DNA of 64,000 nucleotides from Salvator merianae (taxonomy: Eukaryota > Chordata > Lepidosauria > Squamata > Teiidae): contig QVOM02000103.1 of assembly GCA_003586115.2 (NCBI GenBank), forward strand, positions 6,451,373 through 6,515,372. The letters are read 5' to 3'. Under the pieces are notes generated by a model. That model searched no databases, was not told the origin of the DNA, and was given only the letters and a program-made list of their open reading frames with translations. The position numbers and the translations under genes are program-made. Of this stretch, positions 21,640 through 33,846 are shown one piece after another. The first letter of the stretch is position 1. The number at the start of each line of letters is the position of its first letter.

Positions 21640-21910
21640 ATTTGTATCCTGCCCTATACCTTAAGGTCTCAAGGCAGGTTTCAACAATAAAAACAAAATA
21701 TAAAATGAACACCCTAAAAATAATAACAGTGCCTAAAAGAGGGGAGGGGAACTGTTTCCTTAACCAAAGGCCAGGATAAATAGGCGTGTTTTCACTGATT
21801 TCCTGAACACATGATGTGAAGGTGCCTGGTGCACCTTGCAGGGGAGACTATTCCATAGTCTGGGGGCTACCACTGAGAAGGCCACTAAAAATTTGCAGTT
21901 ATGGTCTGCA
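21640..21910. repeat. Old dispersed repeat R2, copy 1
   Basis: Starts near tgtatcctgccctataccttaaggtctc and ends near gactattccatagtctgggggctaccactgagaaggcc. A second copy with the same block order lies at 53190-53460 and a partial one at 22640-22860. I recall R2-like and R1-like blocks occurring together in reptile repeats. Confidence 0.6.
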
Positions 21911-22485
21911 ATATTATTTTGTTAGGCTGAGGAGAAGTTGAAGAAAAAGACTGCTTGGAAATGATCCAGTTTAGGGTATACTTAGCCCCACTCCAGTAAA
22001 CTTTTTTTCTTATAAATATGTTAATTATTATTGTTGTTGCTGTTGTTTTTATAAAAATTGTATGTAGTAGTTTAGGGGAAAATCAGATAAGAAGCAGAAT
22101 ACCAAGCTAAAAAGACCTGAAGACTAGGTATTTTAGGACTAGGGCCTGAGTTCTTATAATAAGCATAAATAGAATGCCAATGTAAACAACTCTGTTCTCT
22201 CTTCATTTGATTATGTCTCCATATAACCATCATACTAGAGCAGAAGATCTGAAATGAAGGTCCACATTCAAATTAGCAACTTATATGATCTTGCTTATAA
22301 ATTAATAAATTAAAATGGGGAGCCTGTGCATGTACATAAGATAGCTCTAGTAAGATCCTCATGTTATCCAATACAATGAGTATGTAATGAGATCAATAGG
22401 ACAAGTAAGAGCTAACTTTGGGTGATTGTAAGGATGTAAAGAAAGAAAGCCTGCAGGAAGGGTCTTGGCCAAAAAAGATATATTC

Positions 22486-22624
22486 TGGCGGCATCCAGAT
22501 ATTACTTATTTATTCCGCTATATTTGGTTATTCCATAATAAAGCACAGGTATTCCTAAATAGGCATGCTCTATTACAGATATCCAAATATAGCAGAATAA
22601 ATAAGCATCATATGGATATAGCCT
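22486..22624. mobile_element. Palindromic MITE, about 139 bp
   Basis: The arm ggcggcatccagatatta...cttatttattccgctatatttgg is mirrored at the right by ccaaatatagcagaataaataag...ggatatagcc with few mismatches, around an AT-rich centre near 22550. Non-coding foldback element; no clear target duplication. Confidence 0.65.
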
Positions 22625-22639
22625 AAATCTATTTACCTA

Positions 22640-22860
22640 TCTATTGGATTTATATACCACAGATTTCCAAAAACTTTAAAATAACCAAGGTGAATAAGAG
22701 TCACCCTATTGAACTATGTCAAATGCATTGGTGAGGAAATATGTTTTTAACAATTTCATAAGGCTTCAGTAAGGAGCCACTCGAATCTCAGTTGGCAGAG
22801 AGTTCCAGACAGTGGGGGCTACAACCAAAAAGGCTCAGTTCCTGGTCCTGGATCCAAATA
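22640..22860. repeat. R2 repeat, partial copy
   Basis: Shares gagagttccagacagtgggggctac and aaaaaggctc with the R2 consensus seen at 21.6 and 53.2 kb; the left part is heavily diverged. Confidence 0.45.
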
Positions 22861-23980
22861 TCACATTATGGATTTTAAGGTCTAAAAAAATAAGCCAAGC
22901 ACCCTGGCTGGGTACTGATTGGGTTGGAGAAACAGACTCGAATATATAGGAGCTGAATTCCATGGGGAATATATGACTTGATCCTCTTAGAATAAGGGAA
23001 GTAAGAAGAGATATGCCAATATCAGTTCAATAACAGTTGTGACACAAATTAAAGAACTAAAGAATATAAAGTAATGGTAACAAAATAAATAATACTAGAT
23101 TATGTGCACATGATGAATACCATTCTACTCATACAGGAGTCCAGCAACCCTAATGAAATGTTTGTAACACACTCATACTTCAGGGCAGGCTTTAATTTAA
23201 AGCTGTCAATCATTGAATATCCCACAATTGCCTTTAATATTCTTCAGCATTTCATAGATGAAAATAACATTCTAGTTTCAAGCCAAGGAACATGGCTTAC
23301 TCTGCTCCCCAGTGCATATTAATAAAGTCATTTTTTCACCTAACTTGCATAGTAATTACTGCATTTATTCTGCAATAGTCTTGCTCTTATGGGTTTTTGA
23401 TGCAGGTGGGCTACTAAAACCTTTACTTATTTCTTTAGATTTGTGCCCTTTTAAATTTCTTTTCCTCCTCCTTTGCCCTTCTGTCATTTTTTTAAATGCA
23501 CAAAGAATGCTTAATACAGGTCAGCATTTGTTACTGCAGTAGACAATTATTATATGATACAAATGAACACTATTCCATTGCCTTGTTAAGGGGTTTTTCA
23601 TACTTTATTTGGGTTCAACAGATTTTTTACATAATACACAGGGGAAAAAAATAACAGAATAACATCCTACAATTTCATTATACATTTAAATTTGTCTTAT
23701 ATATACATATAGTATATTATAACTTTTTTCTTACACAATGCACTTCCTATATCCAAATATTTACTTCTACTTTAACTTATTTCCTTCTATTCTTTCCCTA
23801 ATATCCTATTTCTGTTACACCCTTACCATATTCTTATTAAGGTTAAGCAAGTCTAGGCCGTGGCAGTGACAGCATGACTGCATGGGAGCTAAATGGATAT
23901 CATTGGATTCCATGATAGAAAAAGGATGGATGATAATGAAAATGAGGAGGAGGAGGAGGATTAGCAGCCATAGACGCTAA
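22861..23980. other. Unique AT-rich DNA
   Basis: No element ends recognised. The AT-rich part 23585-23870 could be a reversed L1 3' UTR but shows no diagnostic motif. A short GAG tract lies at about 23944-23960. Confidence 0.35.
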
Positions 23981-24437
23981 GGACCTGTTGGCACATTAGT
24001 GTCAATGAGTGTCCAGACGCTCACTAGCACAGTGCATCACACTCTGTGAAGGCCCTAACGATCAGGAATGTCTGCATATGTTCCCGAATGCTACTAGTTC
24101 TGGACAAATAAATCAGTGTCCACAGCTGTACCAGGAGCAGCTGGACTGCTCCTGGTAAGCAGCATTCACACCTTTCTTCCAGGTGCAAATGCTGGAGGCT
24201 GCTGCACAACTATGGCTGTGTAGTCACGTGCTCTGTCTCCAGTCACCATGGCAGCAGCTGGACATTTCAGTGGCCACTGTCATTGTGGGCAGGTAGCATT
24301 CATACTGCAAGTGCTAGAAGCCCGGTTCTGGGCTGTTCCAGCTCTCACAGTATGCATGGCTCTTTGCACCATGGGGTCTGTTCCACCTTAGAATGGTAGA
24401 ATTCTATCATTGTAAGGTGGAAAGTGTGAACAGATCT
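23981..24437 (+). mobile_element. Family B element, copy 2
   Basis: Begins GGACCTGTTGGCAC and ends GTGTGAACAGATCT. The subterminal hairpin ccttagaatggtagaattct...aagg occupies about 24391-24422. Shares with copy 1 gctcactagcacagtgcatc, the gtcaccatggcagc block and the cccggttctgggctgttcc block. Flanks are gctaa / taaaa, with no clean duplication. Confidence 0.68.
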
Positions 24438-24538
24438 TAAAAGAGGGAAATGGAGAATATAACTGCCTGTTATCCAAAACAAAGCATGAAACAGTTGATT
24501 ACATAGTTGATACCTGCAATAAAACCACCTAGACTAAG

Positions 24539-24748
24539 GCTGTGATCAGACATACAAAGGGATGCCTCAGGTGCCTCAGAGAGACAGTGTATGGCTCTCG
24601 TGTCCTCAGTGTTCTCTGTTCTACCTTGTCGAGCATAGAATGTTCATGAGACGGAGGAGGGGGCAGATTAGGGTGTGAACAATCTTACCTCAGAACCTTC
24701 AGTATGATGCCTCAAGGATGCTTTTATTTTGCTGTGTCTGATGACAGA
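24539..24748. mobile_element. Family E MITE, copy 2
   Basis: Begins GCTGTGATCAGACA and ends TGTCTGATGACAGA, a 14-bp inverted repeat with two mismatches. Flanks CTAAG (24534-24538) and CTAAC (24749-24753) are a probable 5-bp target duplication with one mismatch. Internal gagcatagaatgttcatgag matches copies at 6.1 and 40.7 kb. This copy defines the family's ends best. Confidence 0.7.
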
Positions 24749-24753
24749 CTAAC

Positions 24754-27700
24754 TGTAAACAACATTGTGATATGGTTGCAAACCTGTAAAAATTATGGTT
24801 TCAAAATGTACTAGAAGTTACAGAGAAAAAAGAAGAAAGAAAATGAAACTGTCAAGATTTTGTGTGATTCTAAAATATAAGCTGTTAGTATTCCCCTGAT
24901 ACTATAGTAATAGAAAAGAAACTGGTCAATACATGTGTGGCAATATCAGGAAAGAGCAGGATAGAAGAAAAAGTAATAACATACTGAGACTTGAAATAGG
25001 GAAACTCTATTACCACTGCTGATTTTTAATCCTGTTCATAACTGGAATGCTGGGAGCAATATCATATGGACTAAAAAGCATCTGGAATTTTCACCCTGGA
25101 AGGAACAAAATTTTCCAGCTATACTAGGAACTTGCTATATGTTATGAAGATACCTTTATGATTCGATTTGGAGACAAGATGTAGGAATACCAAGGACACT
25201 GAATATCTTTCTGGCAATATTAAATCAGCATTTAGTAAGTGTAGCTTAGCCTTCTCTTCCTATATCTTGTACTAAGTGGTGGAAGTTGAAGTAACTAATC
25301 TTAGCCATCATAGCTGAGGCAATTAAACAAAACTTATATCAACAGATAATAAATTACTGCATTACTGATAGAGGGGAGAAACCTTCGGCAGCTGAGAATA
25401 ATTCTCTCAAGAAAGTGATAACAGTGAAAAGTATTGGTATGAAGGGTTTTCACTACTAAATAAAAACTTTTACGATTCCTAGGTTTTGTTTGGGATCTGA
25501 ATTCGTAGAGAAGAATTCGTGGTCTGTGGCATATGTGGACAATGGCAAAAGGAGTGCTCCTGTTCCTTCTGGCATGGGATTCTTAGATGCTGGCTCCAAA
25601 CTGACTGCATTTCTGGGTGCAAGGATTATTACTAATCCTGCCATCAAGTCCCTCTCTAGACAACAATGGTGTCCTCTCTGCCAGGACTAGGAGAAGAGCT
25701 AAGGGCTAAACAATTTTTCCTCTTATCTCCTTTGTTTAAATGTGAGGGGCAAAAGAAACCAACAAGCTTCCACTGGTCCAGATCATGGCAAGGTAAATGC
25801 AGAAAGGCCCTATGATCCACTGGGACATCAGTAAGAAGTAGAATTTGCCAGGAAGTAAAAATTACTAGAACTACAAGTTTGAAAAAGGAATAGAAAACAG
25901 GCCAAAATCTTAAAGGATTTTCAGCTATAAACAGCTAAACATCTTGTACATAATACTCCTAATATAATTCTGGTTGAGAAAAACCTTGTGTTTTTCAATA
26001 CTATCAATAGGTAGTATTTGGCAACCTTTGATCCTTGGGTGGAATCTGATTGCCAGAATAACAAACCCGTCATAAAAACTGCTAGTATTTGTGCAAATAC
26101 AATGAAGTTGATGAATGGGAAAATAAAAGAGAAGCCAGTACACATTGGAAACAAAAAGATGCAGCAAGCCTCTAACCCAGAAATGCCAAGAGAATATTCA
26201 AAACCAAATCCAGGAGGACATTATTTGCAAAATCAGGGCAGAGTTCTCCATCATCAACATCTCTGCTTGAACTGAACCTCCTTTTTAGAGAAGTCAAAAC
26301 TGCAGAAGTCACCAACACAATTGCAGTCATTTTATCTTTTTAGCAGACTAAAATGTACAGACTTGTTCAGTCCTGAACTCTTCACAGTTAACAGATAGAA
26401 CACTTATTATAAAATACTTGTGACAACAGTACTTTTAGTTTTTTTCGTCTTTTGACAAATTCTTTAATACGTAGTCCTGTTGTAGAGAAACACAACCCTG
26501 TACAATGTAACTGGACATTAATTGCTTTTTACTGATATGTTTGGGCTTCTTAGAGTGGTAATACAACTAGCAAATTTGATATCTGACAAGTTGACTCAAC
26601 CTAATTGGGACAGATCAGGCACTACCAGCTTCGCTAGAGGCTGTAATTTGAAGGCCTGTGCAGTTATCACTTGCTTTGAAAGGCTAGAAATAGTTATTCT
26701 GTCAACAGTAATTCCTTAAATGGTGTTCAAAGTAGCTTTTCCTTTGGGTCCTCAAGAAAGAGTCAGCAGTTGTCAAATAAACACTCAGAGATAACTGATA
26801 AAATGAATTAAATGAATGTGGGTGATACAGTGACAATCTACTTAATATAGAAGCATAAAAATCTTCCAAAATGTCAAGTTTTTACCTGAATTGGATCATA
26901 ATGTGAATTATTCAGTGTTATCAGGGTGGTGCAATATTGGTGCTGAGGACTTTGCTTAGTGCACAAAATGGGAGAAAGATAACAACAAAGAGTCTATTTC
27001 TAGTAACGTGTCATCAAAATTACAGATGTGCTCAAAGGTTGTCAAACTAGGGCAATATTTTAGTTATTGGTGGAAATGATAATGTACAATTCATTCATTC
27101 AGTCAGTCAGTCAATCAAACAATCAATCAATCCAAGTATGACACAGGATTCTTTTTAGAGAAGAATGTATAAAACGTTTCTATTAGTCCAACTTTACAAA
27201 TGAGCCAGTATGCAGAGGTGGCTAAAGTATGGTTATCTAAATTCTACAGAACTATAGCAAGTATCATTCTTTCCCATTGGCCAAATTGACTGGTAGTTAC
27301 TGGGACTGCATTTCATCTAATAGATCATAATTTAGCCACTCTTGCAGTATATTTTTCTATTGAAGAATTATTGAAGACACTAATATCCAATTACATACAC
27401 TTTTTGTTTTTTCTATACCTATTTTATGCTATACAACAACAACAAAAAATCACAAAATGCTTATTTTATTTCCTATGGGGAAAAATCACAGTTACTTTCC
27501 ATTTCAGGGATAAACATTATGTTGACCAGCAGCTACCAAATTTTATTTAAGATGAGAATAAATAACCTTTGTCTTGTATCAGTCTTGGTCCCATCATCCC
27601 TGACCATTGGCCACTCTAGTAATGGACAGAACAGTCAAACAGCATCTAGATAGTCATATAGTTCCTCAGCTTTGCATTTAAAATTATTCTGGATATTTAA

Positions 27701-28019
27701 AATAATATGACTGTCATTATTTTTACTAAGAGGTAGATATCTAACTGATCTTTTTTTTCCCCCCCTGTGGGATGCAGCGTATACCACAATATTCAGAGAA
27801 GTTATCTAAACATAGACAACTGATGCTGAGATATCCACGTCCATATAAGGCAGCTGCTGAACTGCCAAATGAAAGTCATGAAAGATCTTCCATACTAGTG
27901 AGGTAATTGTACCTCTACTTACAGATAAAAGGAGTACCCTAATCAACACTATCCATGACTGTAGGCCACTTAAATAAACTGAGGACCGACCTGATCTCAC
28001 TTACCTGTTAGAGACCAAA
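24754..28019. other. Unique DNA, nothing recognised
   Basis: About 3.3 kb with no repeat or exon that I can support. An imperfect tetranucleotide tract (attc/agtc/aatc) lies at about 27090-27131. Overlapping open frames at 25.46-25.69 and 25.92-26.28 kb lie on both strands and show no domain. Confidence 0.4.
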
Positions 28020-28615
28020 CGGATGCTCATCAGGTAAGTGTGTTTGCACTCCATCATGGCTGCATCATCTGGGAGCATCTGCAGCTGCTCCTAGACACTA
28101 CTAGCTGTGGACAGCTACATCGCTGTGTACAGCTTGACCCTTTCTGCACTTGGCTTTATTCTGGATCATATCCCAAAACAGGAACCTTCTATCTGCATGC
28201 TAGTGGAGTTTACAGCAGGCCCTATGTGGGGGCTGCCGTACTTCCTACTAGCATGCAGATGGCAGGTCCCTATTCCAGGATATAATCTGGTATAAGGCCA
28301 AGTGCAGAAAGGGCCCTTGACTGAGAGCAGCTGGATTGCTCCTGGTCAGCAGTGTTTGCACCTTCTTCTGGGTGCGAACACTACGAGGATTTGGTGTGGC
28401 ACAGGAGTTGTGCACAGCATCCTAATTGCCGTGGCAATGGTCAGATGTTGCTGCAGCTGCTCTAATGGTGATTGGAACTGCATTTGCTCTGTGAGTGCTG
28501 GAGGCCTGGTACAGGGCCATTCTAGCACTCACAGTGCAAATGGCTGCTGCACTGCTGAGTCGTGCAGCTTAGAATGATATAATTTTACCATTCTAAGCTG
28601 GTCAGTGTGAAAAGG
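28020..28615 (+). mobile_element. Family B element, copy 3, split by a nested family A element
   Basis: The right end, aagctggtcagtgtgaaaaggc, and the hairpin cttagaatga...cattctaag (about 28569-28596) match copies 1 and 2. The left boundary is decayed. The element is interrupted at 28137-28314 by a family A foldback. Uninterrupted copies (for example 60.8 kb) read cagcttgactgggag across the same point, confirming that the interruption is an insertion. Without the insert the length is about 420 bp. Confidence 0.65.
28137..28314. mobile_element. Family A foldback element, copy 2, nested in family B
   Basis: 178 bp, starting ACCCTTTCTGCACTTGGC and ending GCCAAGTGCAGAAAGGGC, so almost the whole length is one palindrome. 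Flanked by GCTTG (28132-28136) and CCTTG (28315-28319), a 5-bp duplication with one mismatch. Inside are the conserved cctgccatctgcatgctagt-type blocks in both arms. Confidence 0.8.
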
Positions 28616-28794
28616 CTGAAAGTATCCACCAGCAATATGTTTCTTACCTAGATTAAGACTGAATTTGATGTCTTTCAACTATGATTATTACCTTCCTGGC
28701 AGGTCATGAACGTGGGTTTTCAGGTAGCACTAGAGGCAGTTCTTTGCATTGTTGAGTTTCAAGTCTTGTGTTAGCTATCAGAGTGAAAAGGCTG

Positions 28795-28870
28795 TAGACC
28801 TGTGTACACTTGCTCAAGAATAAGCCCCACTGAACATATTGAATTGCCAAAGAATCTGTGTAGTATTCCA
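28795..28870. repeat. Fragment of the short CAATCCTATG-type repeat
   Basis: The piece tgtacacttgctcaagaataagccccactgaa resembles the second arm of the repeat at 20.22 kb (agtaagcccattgaa block); the matching first arm is absent. Confidence 0.35.
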
Positions 28871-29030
28871 TTGTCAGTATTTTAAGTACTTTCATCCCTT
28901 ATATAAAGCTATGGTTTGGTTCCTACATGCTGTTTTGTAGAGTAAGATTGTGCTATGCAAGTAATTGCCACCTATGGAAAGCTGGGGGAAAGCTGGGAAA
29001 CCATGGATTCCTGGTCTACCAAAGTAAGTC

Positions 29031-29150
29031 AGTAGCACTGCAGAGATGATACGCAGTCCAGCAATGTAAGTCAATGGTGATATAGAAGGGAAGCCCACAC
29101 TACAAGATGTTAGTGGCACTGCAGAGAGGAGATCCAGTCTATCAGAGTGC
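29031..29150. repeat. Imperfect two-unit tandem duplication
   Basis: gtagcactgcagagatgatacgcagtcc (from about 29032) recurs as gtggcactgcagagaggagatccagtc (from about 29111), about 79 bp apart. Probably a local duplication. Confidence 0.5.
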
Positions 29151-31223
29151 AAGTTGTGTTGTAGTGAGAAGGATCAATTTAGTGGTACTTTAGACACCAA
29201 AACACAGAACTGAAATTTCTGGGCTGCATTAAGTTACCTTTTAACATCCACACAAAAGCAAAAACATGCTGCAAAGACCTGTGTTACACAGTGTAAGAGA
29301 CATCATGTTTTGTAAACTGTGCAAGAGCAAAAACACCCATGGATATGAAAGAAGCTCAAATACACTCAAAATATAATGTAGGTCCAGTCATGATAGGAAT
29401 AAGAATAGGTTAAAGTATGTATTCAAGGTGTTAAACATAAGTCTTCCTAATGGAAACTTCAGCTGCCAAAGCCTTTTATGATAATAACACAAAAATTAAG
29501 ACTAAACTTATCTCCTGATCACATGTTTAACTTATATTCCATGGAATAATCTGGTCTGTTTAAATTCTTTAGGAACGTCTGAGATAAGGGACCTGGGCAG
29601 AGTAATTTGCTCAGCTCAACTGGATACGTAACCAATAAGAAATGTTACTATGTCATCTTCCCTACCTTGTGGCCCTTTTGTGACTCTTTTATTTCAGTCC
29701 AGTAAACTACAAAGAATAACCTATCAATAATCTCCTGTTTCATAAGCATCTAACAGCAAGATTGCTTAGAATTAATGTTTTCTGCAGGCTACCAGAAGAG
29801 GGACTATTTCCAAGCATGAATTCACCCTGAAACATAAGTTAAAGCTGGCAAGTGGATTTGAAGATGGGTACAAATGCTAGTTTATCAATGGACTCATATG
29901 TTAAATTTAGGTAAATCATTTCCTTAACACCTCCAGATTCACTGCTGTTAACCAGGACCACCCATCACCACTCCTGCGTTATTGTGTAACATGGAATTAA
30001 CAACAGATGAAAAATATATAGTGTAGTTAGTGTCACCTGACAAGAATTTTCTTTGATTTGTTATTCACCTTTTCATCATTCGAATTCATGTGAAGGGGGA
30101 AGGGAGAGGTACGGAGTGGAATTTTGCATTCATCTCAGTAATAAAACATTATTTTCATAGTTCCTAGAGAAAAGGGGAAAAAATCCATGTTGTCTTCCTG
30201 TTAAAAGCTAGTTAATAATTGTGCAAGAATAGATATTAGACTCTGATCCATTGTTGACCAGGTTTTTTGTTTCTCTGAGACAAAATATTACCAGAAGAGA
30301 GAAAAGAAGCGAGTTTGATTGACAATCTTTAGAAGACTCTCATCAGCTGCTGTACTGACGGTGTAGTGGCGTGCATTTTGCTGATGTGGTAAGGGCTGAC
30401 GGCTGATTGACAGTCCAAGACTGTGGAGACAGGAGAAGATGAAGCATGCTCAGTAAGAATAATGTGCAGTATTTATGCAGCACTACAGAGAAGGGGAGTT
30501 GAGGAGTTAACTCTTTTAGAGCCAGATGGTAAACTGAAGCACATGTCCTGTGCACTAAAAATAAGTGATTGCTAAGATTTCTCCCCTGTTATGCATTTTG
30601 TAATGGACTTTTTGTCAAGACTGGAAGTCGTAATGAGCTCAGTATAACCAGACTAAATTGCTAATAATCATTTCTGTAATACTTCTCTGTGTTGATGCTC
30701 AGAAATGGTGAGTGCAGCTGAAGAGCAGCATTACAAATAAGCATTCTTTTTAGTGATATTTTCCTTCCCTAGTAATGAACAGGTAAATTAATATTCTGAT
30801 TACTGCTGTATAAGGCAGAAATTGAAACTAGCCACTAATTGGAATAATAATTTGGTTATGGAGCCCTGGTAAGTGTGTGACAGTGCTGTTAATAGATGTG
30901 TATCAGATCTGGCTACTAACAGCATAATGTTTCTTAGGGCACAGGAGTCTCAGATTGTCATGATTTTCCTTAGTGAAGACTGAAAGAGTATTCTTCATGT
31001 AATAGTGATGTGCTAAAATCTGTATAGTGTGTGCTGAAACAGAATGCCCCCCCCAAAATAAAAAAAAAATCCACTCCACCTTTAACATAGACTGCATCTC
31101 CATTATGTTCTAAAGGCACCTTAATCAGATCTTCAGGGTAGTTGGTCTCCATTGGGAATAATGGAACTGGTATCACTTAAAGTGTCTTTGCTGCATAATG
31201 GAGGTGCAGCCATAGTTTCAGAG
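29151..31223. other. Unique DNA, candidate conserved non-coding block
   Basis: Free of recognised repeats. The part 30230-30900 has balanced composition and no repeat motifs, so it is one of the better places to test for sequence conservation. The minus-strand 70-codon frame at 30343-30555 has no recognisable domain. Confidence 0.3.
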
Positions 31224-31582
31224 AAGGGATGTGCATGAAAAAAAACCTGTTTTTGATTCATTTTTGAAATGAAAATCTGCATTTTCACTTCATCAGCAAA
31301 TTTAATTGTCAAAAAATGCATTTTTCACACTCGTTCTCACATTTTTCACACTCGTTCTCGCATTTTTTGCAATGGTTTCCCATTGAAAATGCCATTTTCA
31401 TGGTTTAAACATAGCAAAAAATGCAAAAATTAAACTAATTTCATTTTCGCAAAAGTAGGCTTTTTCGTTTTTGATCAAAACCCGTAAATGCGAAAAAAGT
31501 CATTTTGGTTTTGATGCGAAAAATTGTGAAAATGAAATTTCTTACGAATTTTTGAATGCTAATCAAAATTTGCACATCCCTA
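31224..31582. mobile_element. hAT-type MITE with perfect 8-bp TSD, copy 2
   Basis: Begins AAGGGATGTGCA and ends TGCACATCCCTA, flanked by a perfect 8-bp direct repeat TTTCAGAG (31216-31223 and 31583-31590). The interior is dominated by aaaatgcaaaaat / cattttc motifs and holds two near-identical tandem units of cattttt(c/g)cacactcgttctc at about 31318-31364. Same terminal family as 2162-2502. The 106-codon plus frame at 31471-31791 runs out of its right end and is fortuitous. Confidence 0.88.
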
Positions 31583-31590
31583 TTTCAGAG

Positions 31591-33538
31591 GGCACATTCA
31601 GCATGGTGATTAAAAATAGCAGTTTCTATTTCTTTACCATGTTTAAAATAATGAATTTTGTTTATATCTGTAGTGACATCTGCCATTTCGGTCCTTGGAA
31701 TAGCCTTGGGTTGAGATCCAAAAATACAGTAAGGGTTTGGCTATACTATAGTTTAAAATTGGAAGGAAAAGAAAAAACCTCTAGAATATAACCTATCTTC
31801 ATGTAATCCTTAAATCCTTTAAAGAATTTTCCTGACGACATCCCTCAACTTGCAAAACAATTTTAGATAGAAGTAATCTTTAAGTAGCTCCATAGCTCTA
31901 CTTGTGCATTTTCCTGTAGCTCAGGTCTGGATGGGCTTCCTAATTGGTCGAGGTGCTCACATGCAAGTGAGGTTCATGAATACAGCACATCAGTCTTGGT
32001 ATGGATTTCCCAGTTCTTGCATTCTTCTGCTGGCTTTCATCCCCTAGCTACTTGTTGTGGACACTAGTTGAGTGCCAGTTGTAGAGTGGGAGGAAGGAAG
32101 TTTATGTGCAGCCACAGTCAGTTAAGTAATCAGCAGGGCTTTTGGCTTCCTTATTGTGATTATTCCCTATTCAAAGCAGTCAATTCCTAGTTAGTCCTCT
32201 GTTGCAGGTTTATGGTGCACTGGGCTCCTTCTATTTGCCTTTTCAGGATCCTCATAAAGGATTTGAGACTGCAGTAGAACTGGTGATATCAAATGGCTAT
32301 TGTTCTTCAGGTTGTTTGAGGTGCTACAGTATAAGTCCCTGCCATAGGTGCCCCCACTCCAGCATGCAACTCTCTACCAGTGGCAATGCCAAGAAACTAT
32401 TTGGGAAGGAAACCCTGGCCAGCAGACAGATTGACAAACAGACTTTCCCAGGAGCTTTTACCAGATACCAACAACTCTAGAAACATAAATGTGTAGCCAT
32501 TTTCTAGCCACTACTGACTTGTGGACTTTATTTTTTTTCTGCTTAAGAAATATACTCTGCAGTGCTCACACAAATTCTTTGTTTTATATCTGATGCTGTA
32601 AGAGGTATAAAATATTCTTTTTATATTACACTATTAGCCTTTTTTGTCCAAAGTATTGAATGACACATATTTTCTTTCACCCTCCCTATTCCCATTCGTT
32701 TATGCAAAGTACAAGTAACAAGCTAGCATAAAAGGATATTAAATATTATTTGGGAAAAGGTTCCCTTTTGGACTACAATTCCCACAATGCTCTAGACAAA
32801 CAAACAAACCTGAGAAACTAAGGTAAGGGTATGTCTTGTAATCCTGGTTTTGTGAATATCTGGGAAATGGCAGTTCTCAAGGCAGCTTATACAATTCTAG
32901 TTTTTTCTTCATTAATGTGTAGACATTGAAGTGGTCCATTAATTTTGAGGAATGGAAACAGATTCATTCTGCCAGTCATAGCACACAGAGATGATTTATG
33001 CAGCAAACTGAAGCTATATTCTGTGAGGTGTTCTATACCAAGCCATGCTTTTTGAATTTGTATACATTGTTGAACGGAATCACTGCAAGTCTCTGCCACT
33101 CATTTTTGTCCCTATTATATGACAAAGGTGTTATCTGGCTCCCCTTGCATAATTCTTCAGAAGAAAATTACATTTGCAAAAAGTAATAAATTGCTACTGT
33201 TTTCAAGCATAGACTCATCCCTATTCCTTTTCATTTCAGCAAAGTCCCAATAATTAAACATCACTCAATAATTACTACATGGCAGAATGATTCCTCCTTT
33301 TTCAGTTTTGAGGCTATTTTCTTTGTGATTCTACTTACCATTCCCCCCTGCATCATCTTTTTTGCTATGTTTTGAGATAATTGCTGTGCTGCCTGTGTTA
33401 CGCTCTGCATGTACAAAGCTGGAGTCTTTGAAAGCCATAAAAAGAAAAGCTGAGTTTTCTTGACCCCTTGCTGTTTTAGCAGTAGTAACCATATTACAAA
33501 TCCATCCGTGGTGTTTATTTGTCTGAAGCTCACTGCAA
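31591..33538. other. Unique DNA, nothing recognised
   Basis: No repeat termini or exons recognised. The 92-codon frame at 32202-32480 is Cys-rich but lacks any spacing pattern I know. Confidence 0.4.
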
Positions 33539-33539
33539 G

Positions 33540-33720
33540 ATCCTCCCAACCAACAGCATCTCTGTGCGCCAGAGTATTAGGAAAGAATTAAAGGACCTGC
33601 TTAACTTTTCAGGGCTGATGTTGGTTACTGACAGCATAACCCAGAACTACCTTTGGGATGATATAAAGTATGACCTATTAAGCTGCATATTCTGTCTATC
33701 TAACCCTGTCCCTTAGTACA
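33540..33720 (+). pseudogene. Possible hAT transposase fragment
   Basis: The frame reads I-L-P-T-N-S-I-S-V-R-Q-S-I, then a Lys/Glu-rich helix, then M-L-V-T-D-S and W-D-D-I-K-Y. The arrangement L-P-(S/T)...(T/S)-I-S...T-D recalls the start of the RNase H-like domain in hAT transposases (L-P-S-R-x-T-I-S ... T-D-x-W). Only about 50 residues are readable, the tryptophan after T-D is missing and upstream frames do not extend the match. Chance resemblance is a real alternative. Confidence 0.25.
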
Positions 33721-33846
33721 TTATTCTGAGAGTGCAGATATTGCCCTTGAGTTGCCATAGGCTATGAAAAACATAGAAGAACTCACTGAATGAAAAGGGA
33801 GATCAGAAAGAAAATGTCCCTATTGCCACTACATCATTCAATATTA

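Noticed and set aside
21225..21641. Longest open frame in the window (138 codons, minus strand)
   Set aside because: Lies between and into old repeats R1 and R2, has no recognisable domain, and is antisense to repeat sequence. Length alone is compatible with chance in 64 kb of six-frame reading.
25456..25690. Sense and antisense 63-66 codon frames considered as an exon
   Set aside because: No recognisable protein family and no convincing acceptor/donor pair; both strands are open, which argues for chance.
31471..31791. 106-codon plus frame
   Set aside because: Starts inside the hAT MITE and runs through its target duplication into flanking DNA.
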